64,000 bases of DNA. It comes from Siphonodentalium dalli. Taxonomy: Eukaryota > Mollusca > Scaphopoda > Gadilida > Siphonodentaliidae. Position 1 is the stretch's first letter. Every line of letters starts with the position of its first letter. Below are positions 45,921 through 56,695 of the stretch, piece by piece. A program made the position numbers and the translations under genes. The stretch is taken from assembly GCA_032622095.1 (NCBI GenBank), contig CP136061.1:231324944-231388943 (forward strand), in the 5' to 3' direction. The notes under the pieces are model-generated. The model was not told the DNA's origin. It saw only the letters and a program-made list of their open reading frames with translations, and made no database searches.

Positions 45921-46837
45921 AACGGACATGCTGATTATAATAGTCCTCTGTTCGAGGCACAAACAGTACTTTAAGCTTCTCACGTAATATTCATCTTTGT
46001 TGGCGAGAAATTCCTGAGAAGAAAAAAAAATAATGTGCCCTGATATTAGCGTCTATAGAAATACATTAATCTGAGCATATAGATACCATATTACATAAAC
46101 ACGTTTATTAAGTGTCGCACATTAGTCTTATGGTATACACGTGTTTAAAATGGCTAGACGGGACTTATCAAAGCATACCAAACAGTTTCCTCCGCAAGCA
46201 TGGCAAGGGAGCCTTCAGAAACACTCAACGAACATGTCTGACTCAAAGAAGGTTGTATAGGAGTCAATGGGTTCAGAAACATGCAAATTCTGTCAGATAT
46301 ATATGCACATAGTGAAGGTGGGGGACCATAAACTATTCGTTTCAATGGAGATCATAATCCTCTGTTCTTCGGGAAAGCGGAAACATGCACTGCGTATTTG
46401 AAACAAAATAAAGTAACTATTGGACATAACAATGTACTTGTATGGGGATTATCAGTACACATTTACATGTAGCAAATAAAATCAAATATTTATACCACCA
46501 CTAAATTTGATCCATGGTACATGTAACTACTGTGCCATCGTGCGTTTTACTCGGGTCATGAGTCACATATTTTGTAATATATGGACTATACCCCCCATCA
46601 CATGGGACAAATATACATTGTTTATCCGGTCTCCTCCACCTTAAATTATCCTTCAGAAACCGGCAACACAGAATGCCAATAATCAAAATATATAGAAGAG
46701 TAGGATCGGTCTGTCTGTATCTATGTCTTCGGATTTTCTCCCAGATACCTGGACCTATTTCAACCAAATTTGGTGCGGTGACTCGGGGTACCCTGGTGGA
46801 TGTTAGTCACTGTTTCATAATTTTGATTTATTAAAAT
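45921..46837. other. Gene-free stretch
   Basis: 46690-46790 contains 'gacagaccgatcctactctt'-style text and 'caaccaaatttggtgcggtg', resembling the tail of arrays such as 7900-8060. No gene is supported; the 88-codon minus frame (46501-46767) runs through this repeat. Confidence 0.35.
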
Positions 46838-47339
46838 TTAAAGGCACGTGAGGCCTTAGTTGTCGAAAATATTCATATTTGTTCCAATCACCGTAAACAG
46901 AAAAACATTAAAACGCATACAGTTTCGTTCATATATACCAAGACCATCGCGTAAACAGCATGTTATCATAAAGATTTACTATATTTTACCTAAGCAAGAG
47001 CCTGATTGTGTTACAGAAGACAGCACAATGCTGCTGGCTAATCACACACAAATGGCATAAACGCTCTTTATTCGTTCCATATCAGGAATTCACCAACAAA
47101 GAACGCTCTTTATGTTTACCATCATAATATAAACAAACACCAGAAAAGTAACTTTTTATGTTTTTGTTTACATAACAATGGTCAAATATATGACAATAAC
47201 ATACTGTTTATGCGATATTTCTTATTTGTATACGGACAAAGTATGTCTAAATTTCGTTGTTCTTTCTGTTTGTGGCGGTTTTTGACGGGTGGAAATATTT
47301 TCACAGGATACCCACCGCCAAGGCCAACCGTACCTTTAA
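46838..47339 (-). mobile_element. TTAA MITE family B, copy 1 (502 bp)
   Basis: Ends TTAAAGGCACGTGAGGCC and the reverse complement of TTAAAGGTACGGTTGGCC, with TTAA at 46838-46841 and 47336-47339. The interior matches the reverse complement of 50098-50599, including 'gtcaaaaaccgccayaaaca', 'agtatgttattgtca' and two 'aaagagcgt' motifs. The two copies have exactly the same length. Confidence 0.85.
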
Positions 47340-47537
47340 TTGAATAAATAAAAAAAATTTAATTGAGTATAAGCTCAATCTAAAAAACAAAAACAAAATG
47401 CTATGTGAAAAAAAAATTATTCAATTTTTGTCTTAATCCAAATATTTAAACGATCAACGTGTGGATGCCGCTGAAGAAAGCCTCTGTCTGAGATCAAAAT
47501 GTTGGTGAAGCCACAGGCCCGTCCTACGCCGAATAAA

Positions 47538-47567
47538 GGCTCCAAAAGGGAGCCCGTTTTTGGAGCC
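47538..47567. other. Perfect 10 bp stem-loop
   Basis: GGCTCCAAAA, a 10-base loop and TTTTGGAGCC, directly after AATAAA on the plus strand. The adjoining minus-strand frame (47524-47772) faintly resembles a LINE C-terminus (LCSNC...). A 3' LINE hairpin is one possibility; not certain. Confidence 0.6.
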
Positions 47568-47772
47568 TGTTTAAGCTAGTAGTCAGTAATATGAGAGATA
47601 TATAGAATATATAAATAGCACAGTAGTATTCCTGGAATACTTCCCTTAACGCGGTTACCAGAAGAGTGGTCGAACAAGACAGTCCGATATCAGGATATTG
47701 ATGCAAGATTGTACATAATAGGACATAGATTATCTGAGATATAGGACAGTTCGAACATAATTTATTTTTCAT

Positions 47773-48539
47773 ATTTTATTGCCATAACTATGATTCATTT
47801 AAGATCAATGTCACATTTATTATTTAGGGGCTGTGGCTGGTTTTACCACGGACATGTTATCGGAATATGTCAGTTGGATCACGTGACGTATACAATGGAC
47901 ACTTGAGATTTTGCTGAGTGAAAATACAGGCGCCAATATTAGCTTCATGTTTCAGCTGTGCTAAATTATGGTGCCTACATCAGGGCCACCGGGATCATGG
48001 CAATGAGCGAAACTTCCAGAAAAGGACATTTCTCTCAGTCATAGATATTGCCATATATTCTGAAAAGGCCGAAAATATGCCGAAAAGTTTCGTAATCTTA
48101 TAGCATTTTAAAAGGCACATTTCAGAATTAAGCTACTGGAATGGATACATTTTCAATAAAACTTACCTTATATAAGTATGATGCACTTTTGCCATTCTTC
48201 GAAGGAAGAAAGGGCACCGCCTCGCCGCAACTTAGGACACCCAAAATCTCACATGGACAAAGAAAACGTCAAGTGATGAAGAGCACGGTCGTCCACATAG
48301 TTTTAAACACATCTCAGTCGCGGGGGTGGGGCGAATCGAGTTTAGAACTTCAGACTGCACACATTGAACCAGGCCACAATGGCAACTCTGTGAAATTACA
48401 TTTGCCAGTCCACACTTTCGTTTAGGATTTCCACTAATCACCTTGAGTTTTCCATTTCCTACTGTGTGAGCCATGCGGAGTTTATCAACAGACTATACAT
48501 GAGCTACCACTGGACACGATCTCCCGCCACATGTGCACC
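47773..48539. other. Gene-free stretch
   Basis: No gene supported. Open frames at 48141-48425 and 48232-48474 on opposite strands overlap each other and lack recognisable features. Confidence 0.35.
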
Positions 48540-48655
48540 GTTTTTATAGTGCCTTGATATACGGTTTTAATAACAGTCTATGACATAAACTATGATAAAA
48601 TACAATAATTCATCACCATTTGGAACGGCTGTGTCTCAGAATTGCTCATATATAT
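48540..48655 (+). repeat. MITE family C fragment
   Basis: 'ttatagtgccttgatatac', 'aataacagtctatgacataa' and 'aataattcatcaccattt' match 34610-34690. The element stops at a TA run (48648-48662). Confidence 0.65.
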
Positions 48656-48719
48656 ATATATAAACGGACGGACGAAGTGAGAAGTGAGAAGTTTTCAAAA
48701 CTTCTCTAATAGTGATGCA

Positions 48720-48865
48720 TTAACCCTTCCATGACTGGAGCTTCCTGGAATTTTGCGAAAATCCTGTGACAATGTATTCTCTTATATATTCGAGTCTCCA
48801 ACAGGGAGCCTCGCATATATAAGAGAATACATTAATTAGCCTAACATTATTTAATTTGACCTTAT
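48720..48865 (+). mobile_element. TTAA hairpin MITE family II, right end lost
   Basis: Begins TTAACCCTTCCATGACTGGA, then a hairpin 'aatgtattctcttatatatt ... tatataagagaatacatt'. The match fades after 'cttataagccagtgcacca'. Confidence 0.7.
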
Positions 48866-50012
48866 AAGCCAGTGCACCAGATCGTGAAATCGGTAGGGAT
48901 AATATTGGTTTACGACGATATACGATTGTCATACTGTTCTATGGCGACCTTACACAAAGAACCAGTGGCGGGATTTTTTGTCAATTTTAATTAACTTTAT
49001 CATAGAGATCAATCCGAAATGCTATATTTAACAAAAAGAGTGATATCCTACGGTCACAATGAATAATGATGTAGTAAAATCTAACATTAATGTTAAATTA
49101 CGTATATAATATGCCGCGTCATTTGGAATACCTCATGTTTGATATGTGTTTGTTTACGCACCGAGAAGACCCGATCTGTTACGAAGTCAAATGAGTTCCT
49201 ATTCTTGTGAAATTGTGTAAACATTGTGATAAAATATATTTTTCACATTAAATACTACTTTCAGTTGACAAATCTTGTGGAGTTCAGAACATATGTTTTT
49301 TATGGAATAAAAAATGAAAGTGTTAATGACACTGTAGCTCAACTTGTAGATGGTATAATTGTATGTGTTGGAGTCAACTGAGTAATTAGGAACTCGGAAA
49401 GTTTAATGTCTAAGTATTTAAATACATTAAGTGATATATAAGGTATATGAATATATCTGTCTCCACTGTTTTTAAGATACCCCAACAGTTTGATGTCACC
49501 GACACCAATACAATATGGGGGTGTCGGGTGGTTTAAACTTAGTATACAGTTTATTTACGTTAATACTAATACAAATAGTAGGAGATACCCATATTAATAG
49601 CTTCAGTGTTCACATACAGTTGAACAGTATGTGTGCTTAATGTGTTTTTGTTCTAACTATTAGACGACAAAATATTCAAAATATTGTGCAGTACCAACTA
49701 CATTTACGTTGGTTTGTCAAGCAGACCACACACGGTGCAACATTAATGTTGCAGGGTGTCCGCACATGATTAAACAATATCCTGCAACAAAGTTGTGCAA
49801 CATTGTCGATGTCTAAATGTGGGGGGGGGGGGGGGTGTGAAAATGGTATTTTAATTCACACGAATATGGGAGTTTGATCTGGGTCAATGATGGGTGCAAT
49901 TGGTAATTTCAATGTGCCCCTCCCCCAACGAAGAGCATCTAGCAACGTCCCTGCTCCTGAGATAGATATGAGTAAATTACATTATTTTTATACATCTTGT
50001 TCTGCGCATTCA
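48866..50012. other. Gene-free stretch with a G17 run
   Basis: The G homopolymer at 49821-49837 precedes 'gtgtgaaaatggtattttaattcacac', similar to the repeat around 5141-5190. A weak tRNA-like stretch near 49332-49395 was considered and not accepted. Confidence 0.4.
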
Positions 50013-50650
50013 GTGCATGCTACAGGTTAATATGGAATTCATGAATATTCAAAACTCCACATATGGAATGCTACTCCAGAACTTTGACATGTAGCACTTA
50101 AAGATACGGGCGGCATTGGTGGTGGGTATGCTGTTAAAATAGTCACCTCCGTCAAAAACCGCCATAAACAGAAAGAATAGTAAAATATAGACAGACTTTG
50201 TTCTTATTTCAATCAGAAATATGGCATAAAAAGTATGTTATTGTCAACTTGTTTTCCTTTGTTATGTAAACAAAAGCAAAAAACGTTACGTTTCCTGGCT
50301 TTTGTTTAGACCGGATATGGTAAACATAAAGAGCGTTATTTGTTACTGTTTTCCTTATATGGAAATAATAAAGAGCGTTTATATCATTTTTGTGTGATTA
50401 ACCAATAGAATTGCGCTGTGTTATGTAAAAAAAAGCATGCTCTTGTTTACTTAACCATCGTACGTCTTGACAATATACTATTTACGCGCTGATTATATTT
50501 GGCATATGAAAAAAACTATATATATTTTAAATTCCTTCTGTTGATGGCGATTTGAACAAATATGAATATTTATGCAACGAACGCCGCCCTTGCCTTTAAC
50601 CTGCAGATTGGTGTCTGGATGGATCCAATATGGCAGTGACTAGGTGATAA
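50013..50650. mobile_element. Second copy of the 6593 foldback MITE, split by an insertion
   Basis: 'atatggaattcatgaatattcaaaactcca' to 'gtagcacttaa' matches 6720-6816. The second half ('ctggatggatccaatatggc') resumes after 50599. The interruption is exactly the family B copy 2. Confidence 0.75.
50098..50599 (+). mobile_element. TTAA MITE family B, copy 2 (502 bp), nested
   Basis: Flanked by TTAA (50098-50101, 50596-50599); ends TTAAAGATACGGGCGGC and GCCGCCCTTGCCTTTAA. The host sequence on both sides equals the uninterrupted 'gtagcacTTAAacc' at 6806-6819, so the insertion duplicated one TTAA. Confidence 0.85.
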
Positions 50651-50795
50651 CGCTTATACATATATACACTATTATAAAATAAACAGAGCAATTCAGCAGG
50701 ACTATCCAGCATCATAGTAAATGTAAATTAGCAGGACCAGTCAACCAGGGGTTGTACAAGTAACTGGCGCATGTGTATGTCAAACGACTACATAT

Positions 50796-51675
50796 GCCTC
50801 AAAATATGGTGCCGGACATTTGCAGAATTAGGTCCCCATAGGGTGAATTTACTGTTGCTAGCCCGCACAGTGGCTACCATCACCAAATTCATCCTCTGGG
50901 GACCTCATGCTGTGTGGCCTCATCTGCCATGGGAGACCTACTAGTACATGTAGACACAGATTTAACCCTTTACCCAACAGAAGGGCCCTGTGCCAATGCA
51001 TTCTCTTATATATGCGAGTCGACCATAGGTCGCCTCGCATATATAAGAGAATGCATTGGCTTAACACATTAAAAATTATAAAATTGTTAAAGAATGTAAG
51101 AAAAAATGGTAAAAGGCGTTAAAAAAAGATTTTTTTTAGGCCAATGCATTCTCTTATATATGCGAGGCGACCTATGGTCGACTCGCAAATATAAGAGAAT
51201 GCATTGGCACAGGGCATAACTGTAACTATCACAATGTGGTCAAGGAGCCGGTTCCAATGATATCCATATTTGTATGGTTCTATTGAGACAGTCCGAAGAT
51301 ATTTTAGGCTGTTGAAGCTTTATTTGGCCGGTTTTGGCTGGTTTGTTGGGTAAAGGGTTAAGATCCCAGATGGTGGTGTGCACCCATTGGACAGCTCGAT
51401 TATGCTTTGTGTCATCTGTCAATCGGGGATATACATGTATGGTACATGTAGGTAGAGAATCTAAACTAAAAAAGATATTTCTGAAGAAGTTTTTAAAGAT
51501 ACCAAAAAACTTGTTAATTTGATCAATATACTTTCCAGAGATTAGGCCTATGCAGAATTAGGTCGCCAGATCGTCAAGATAGTGATGGTAGCCCATTGTG
51601 CGGCGCAGCAGCACTAAATTCACCTTCTGGTGACCTCATTCTGCAAATGACCGACACCATAATTTGAGGCCATAT
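50796..51675. repeat. Inverted repeat hosting MITE I copy C
   Basis: 50796-50945 ('ggacatttgcagaattaggt', 'agggtgaattta', 'gtggctaccatca') pairs with the reverse complement of 51545-51672. MITE I copy C lies in the middle. Confidence 0.7.
50962..51361 (+). mobile_element. TTAA hairpin MITE family I, copy C (400 bp)
   Basis: Intact ends and the same 400 bp length as copies A and B, with only a few substitutions, for example in the second hairpin (tcgcaaatataagag) and in 'gttttggctgg'. Confidence 0.92.
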
Positions 51676-51924
51676 GATATACCCATACATGGAGATAATA
51701 TAAGACAGGATATCAAAATTAACAAGAATAAATTTTAATTCTCATGATTTAATAACAGCGTTATAATGTTTTAAATGCTCGAGCATCATTGGTATACATG
51801 TAGCACCATAAAAACTCACGAACTGTGATCACGGGGAGTTGGTCTATCTTAGTTTACGGCCGAGACATTAATATGAGAGACATTCTCAAATTATCAAGGA
51901 ATACAGTCAAATATTAGTGCACAA

Positions 51925-52440
51925 TGACCAATTGATCATGCCATGAATATCTACTCTGGATAACGCCTGTGGAGATCATATTCCACCAGTACAAAACCTT
52001 GGAACTTCATATAAACATTGAACAAACAAGGCATGGAATATATATTTTTCTTAATACTTGTTCCTCAATGATCTATTTCAAATTAGGAGTGGTCACACAT
52101 CGAGGTTGCATTCTTTTCTGTGAATTTGTGAGCTGATATTGCAAAATACATCGAATTATTTACTCAGGAAAAATTCCAGAATTCTACGCGATGCGAAGTC
52201 AAATCGCTCACAAAGTCACTTAAATTGTGTAATTTTGAATTGGGCCCTTCACCTTCAGTGAAGTACATTATTAAGGAATGGGTAATAACTAAGAAATATA
52301 TTCCCAGCATTATTATTTCAAATTTATAAGGTTCCCTGTCAAAACTTTAAAAAGTTCCTAGGTTTTGTACTGGTGGAATATAATGTCTACGGCATTAGCC
52401 AGAGAAGAGATTCATGGCATGATCTAAATGACCAATAAAC
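51925..52440. repeat. Foldback repeat, ~100 bp arms
   Basis: 'gatcatgccatgaat', 'tattccaccagtacaaaacc' and 'ggaactt' in 51925-52010 recur inverted in 52330-52435. The centre is AT-rich. Noncoding. Confidence 0.65.
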
Positions 52441-52514
52441 ATGTATTTGGGCCCATTGCATTATTAGTATCTTATTTGCATTTCTTTGAACTGTATTCTG
52501 TTCTATTTCTTGGA

Positions 52515-52640
52515 AAATATACATGTACATGTATTCAATGTGTTATTATTTTGATATAATCCTATAATGTTACATGTACATGTATTCAATGTGTTATTAT
52601 GTTGATATAATCCTATAATGCTACATGTACTGGTATTATT
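52515..52640 (+). repeat. Tandem repeat, ~55 bp unit, ~2.2 copies
   Basis: Unit 'acatgtacatgtattcaatg' plus 'tgttattattttgatataatcctataatgtt', nearly identical between copies. Many ACATGT motifs follow up to 52790. Confidence 0.8.
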
Positions 52641-53677
52641 TCAGGGTATCAACTACAATAACGGTCACAAAATAATGTAAACATAAGATAAATTTTCTCA
52701 TTTACATGTAGACCAAGTTTTCTCGGTCTAATTTACATGTACATGTAGATGTTATGATTTGCTCAAATGCATCTACATGTACTAGTACTGTAGTATTTAA
52801 ATGCCAACTCTCCTATCTTTCCGATGGTACTGTACTGCCCTAAGTAATTGACCCAGTAACTGGGGTTTAATATTATGCATTTATACTGGTAACTGAAAAG
52901 TACAGTATGTGTGATAGAACAAAAAATTACGCCAAAAACAAAGATGAAGAATTAAGCAAGTCATCAAAGTAATGACAACAGTCTCAATATAGGGTCCTGC
53001 GAATTGGAGATTTTGATCGAATCGAATATCGAATCGATTTCTGGAAATCGAATCGAATATCGAATCAAATCATATCTGTGTGTTGCATTCTCAATTGGGC
53101 ATGTTTTGTCAACGATTAGACGATTTGTGAAACGTTCTATCAACTACATGCACGAAGTTCCATCATAACTTATGTGGCGATGAACCGTCGTTTGCAATAC
53201 TATTAACTTCAAATGATAATTGTCGAGAAAAAAAGGCAGATTTAAAAAAAAACGTCCATGCTGCCGTCACGACGATTAATATATAACCACTAAACGGATT
53301 ATCAGAACTAAAATCACGCGAAATTTGTACAGTTTGCATGTACATGCAAAATTGCAAATCGACATTAGGAATCACCCGTTGTTATAAACTTGAAGATGCA
53401 ACAACAGTCGCAGGGTAGCCTGATTATGTAGTGCTGGATGCTTCTTGGACAGATGATTCCATAGATGTGTCATTGTCCCAGATGCCTGCGATTTATACAC
53501 CAGGTTGCATTCACCTCACGTGTAATTCCCTGCACTACCTGCAGCTTTATCATGTTTAAAATAAACATGAATAACGACAACATTTTGTCAAGTCACTCAA
53601 GTGTCAAAGAACGCTCCGAAATTGAAAGTAAACTTCAAAAGAAAACATCGCCAACAAAATGCACTTTTCGATGCCGG

Positions 53678-55119
53678 TGTAACACGATATCTCCCCCCCT
53701 GGGTATCTTCCCCCGCGGGGGAACATACCCCGGGGTATCTTCCCCCCCACCCTGGGTATCTTCCCCCCCACTCGTACATTTTTTTTCCCTCACTTATTTT
53801 ATATTATTATGGTAAGAAATGTCGAGAAAACTATTAAATTATTTATTTTTTTTGGTTATTTTGAAGTTTAACCCTTTAGCCAACAGAAGGGCCCTGTGCC
53901 AATGCATTCTCTTATATATGCGAGTCGACCATAGGTCGCCTCGCATATATAAGAGAATGCATTGGCTTAACACATTAAAAATTATAAAATTGTTAAAGAA
54001 TGTAAGAAAAAATGGTTTGTTGGCCGGTTTGTTGGGTAAAGGGTTAACTTAACCCAGTAATAGCATAAATATGTCAAAATATTACCTTATGATTCTATCG
54101 TTTAATTTGCTTTATATAGTCATGAAATGGCGAGAAATTAACTTTATATGAGCAAAATTTGATAGAGTAAGAATTTGGGGTGGGGGGGTGAGATACCCAG
54201 GCCTGAGTATCTTTCCCCCCACCCAGCGCCTACATATGAAAAAATTAAACGTATGATTTTATTGCTTAATTTGCTTTATATAGTCATGAATTGGCGAGAA
54301 ATTAACTTTATATGAGCAAAATTTGATAGAGTAAGAATTTGGGGTGGGGGGGAAGATACCCAGGCCTGAGTATCTTCCCCCCCCCCCCCCCACCCAGCGC
54401 CTACATATGAAAAAATTAAACGTATGATTTTATTGCTTAATTTGCTTTATATAGTCATGAATTGGCGAGAAATTAACTTTATATGAGCAAAATTTGATAG
54501 AGTAAGAATTTGGGGTGGGGGGGAGATACCCAGGCCTGAGTAAATTTCTCGCCATTTCATGACTATATAAAGCAAATTAAGCAATAAAATCATACGTTAA
54601 TTTTTGTCATATGTAGGCGCTGGGTGGGGGGGGGGAAGATACTCAGGCCTGGGTATCTCCCCCCCCCCATCCCAAATTCTTACTCTAATCAAATTTTGCT
54701 CATATAAAGTTAATTTCTCGCCATTTCATGACTATATAAAGCAAATTAAGCAATAAAATCATACGTTTAATTTTTGTCATATGTAGGCGCTGGGTGGGGG
54801 GGGGGGGGGGAGATACTCAGGTCTGAGTATCTCCCCCCCCCACCCCAAATTCTTACTCTAATCAAATTTTGCTCATATAAAGTTAATTTCTCGCCATTTC
54901 ATGACTATATAAAGCAAAATAAACGATAAAATCGTAAGGTAATATTTTGACATATTTATGCTATTGGGTTGTGTGAGGGGTTAAGTTAAACTTCAAAATA
55001 ATTTTTTTTTTTTTTAATAGTTTTCTCGGCATTTCTTACCATAATAATATATAATAAGTGAGGGAAAAAAAATATATGAGTGGGGGGGAAGATACCCAGG
55101 GGGGAGATAAACTGTTACA
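53678..55119. mobile_element. Palindromic element with inverted arrays of G/C-tract units
   Basis: Outer ends TGTAACA.../...TGTTACA, bordered by CCGG on both sides (53674-53677, 55120-55123), a possible 4 bp target duplication. Each arm holds ~165-170 bp units in tandem (landmarks 'agagtaagaatttggggtgg', 'gatacccaggcctgagtatc', 'gcgcctacatatga'), direct on the left and inverted on the right, meeting near 54540. The units contain C or G runs up to ~15. Noncoding. Confidence 0.75.
53868..54047 (+). mobile_element. TTAA hairpin MITE family I, copy D (180 bp, internally deleted)
   Basis: Keeps both ends (TTAACCCTTTAGCCAACA / TGTTGGGTAAAGGGTTAA) and the first hairpin; the second hairpin and most of the right part are deleted between 'aagaaaaaatgg' and 'tttgttggcc'. 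It is inserted in the left arm of the palindromic element; the right arm (54986-54989) has the empty TTAA. Confidence 0.92.
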
Positions 55120-55845
55120 CCGGGAACACTTGTTGTTTAAATTCTCAGCTATACTACATAATGCAGAATCTGAGACGGATAGACGGCGGATAACGCTAGC
55201 GGTTGCTCAGTCTCATAGCTATTATTATTCACACGCGTTGTCGGTCCATCGGTGATCTCCGAGCTTTTGGCTACCATGTTCAAAGCTAGAATTCAGGCAT
55301 ATTTAGTAGTCATATAGTGGCTAATTGCTGGCTATACTTATATTTAATATATATAATCGCGATGTATAATAAGAATTATAAGGTGCATATATACATCATT
55401 TTCTGTAATTAAATGGCACAGCTAAGATCGACGTGTGTACTTGTCCGTAAACAGCCTACTTTTCCACCAGTGTATATTCAAAATTTCGAGTTGGCAATTT
55501 CGACTCGAATTCGAATCGAATTTGACTTTCGAATCGAATATCGAATATTCGCAGGACCCTATCTCAATACTAATATAATACTATTATTCCTCAGACAATT
55601 TTCGAAAATGTCTCTCAAAATGTGTTGACCAGTCAAAAACAAAGTGGAACTTTGGGGAATAACAGAACCTGTATGATTAATCATTATTATACTAGTACAT
55701 GTATGGTCAGTAATATACAGCATGCTAGTAGATAAGACTCTACAACCTACCGGTACATGTACAATCACATCCAACTCCAGACAGCTGAAGTTTTACAAAA
55801 CGGTCCTTCATCTGTCTGCCGTAGGCATGACTAACAGCAGCCGCC

Positions 55846-56040
55846 TTAACCCTTTCATGACGGGAGCTGCGCTGGTGCAACATTAAAGATGATGTGCCAG
55901 TGCATTCTCTTTTATATACAAGACTCCCATAGGGAGCCTCGCATATACATTTATAAGAGAATGCACTGGCTTTCAAAATCAGGGTAATATTGTACGGTCA
56001 ACATATTCTCTTATATATGAGAGGCTCCCTATTAATTCCT
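55846..56040 (+). mobile_element. TTAA hairpin MITE family II, right end lost
   Basis: Begins TTAACCCTTTCATGACGGGA, then hairpins 'ccagtgcattctctt ... ataagagaatgcactgg' and a partial 'attctcttatatatgagaggc'. It breaks off near 'tattaattcc'. Confidence 0.7.
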
Positions 56041-56509
56041 TCAATCATTTTGCCTTCTTGGGTCAATCCACTGAAAGTAAATTATTATCAGTGCTTCACA
56101 ATAGTATCCACAAACGCAATATTTAACTACGACCAACAACTTACGGTATACTAAATGCTCTATCAACTGGAATTCCATGTTCTTCATATTCCCTATGTCA
56201 GTATGTCTATATACATCCAAACAAAAAAATTATTCGTGATTCAGGTTTCCCTTCCGACCCTACCAGTATTTATACTCATTACCCTAAAGTTTTCTCATGT
56301 TTTTAAGAAATTGTTCTGAATGTTTTTTTTATCAAAACACACTTCCAAATTTCTCGGAATGGGTTGTTTTCTGTCAAAGCATGGTGATTATTACAGCTTA
56401 TACAACGATAAATCAAAGGTAAAAAAAAAACATTTAAATTTCTTTGGCCTCAATATGGTACTTTGAAAAAGCTGGATAATCCGATAATGCATTAAATACA
56501 TTTTAATCC
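56041..56509. other. Gene-free stretch
   Basis: No recognised gene or repeat; low-complexity A/T runs near 56330 and 56420. Confidence 0.35.
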
Positions 56510-56690
56510 ATTGTACATGTGTACATGTACATATTAATACATGTACATGTACAGCCATCAGAAGTATTAAACTTGTATGAGCATACTATCAAATTGTAAA
56601 AACAATTTAGAATAAAATGCTGATGTACCGGTACATGTACAATGTACATGTATTGTACATGTAAATGTAAATGTACATACCAGAGAGTAC
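56510..56690 (+). repeat. ACATGT-rich tract
   Basis: Dense, irregular TACATGTA palindromes; open frames of the CTCTF/YMYMY kind arise from this repetition. Confidence 0.75.
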
Positions 56691-56695
56691 ATGTA

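Larger units (their letters stand above)
52990..55561. mobile_element. hAT-type non-autonomous element with 8 bp target duplication (2.57 kb including nested insertions)
   Basis: Perfect 15-base inverted ends TAGGGTCCTGCGAAT, flanked by the identical octamer TCTCAATA (52982-52989 and 55562-55569). Eight-base duplications and TAG-type ends are the hAT hallmark. Subterminal 'tcgaatcgaatatcgaat' blocks occur on both sides (53013-53070, 55505-55548). No transposase is present, and most of the length comes from nested elements. Confidence 0.85.

Noticed and set aside
49332-49395. tRNA-like sequence (tgtagctcaacttgtagatgg ... ggagtcaac)
   Set aside because: A and B box positions are suggestive, but the acceptor and T stems do not pair; at most a very degraded SINE or tRNA relic.
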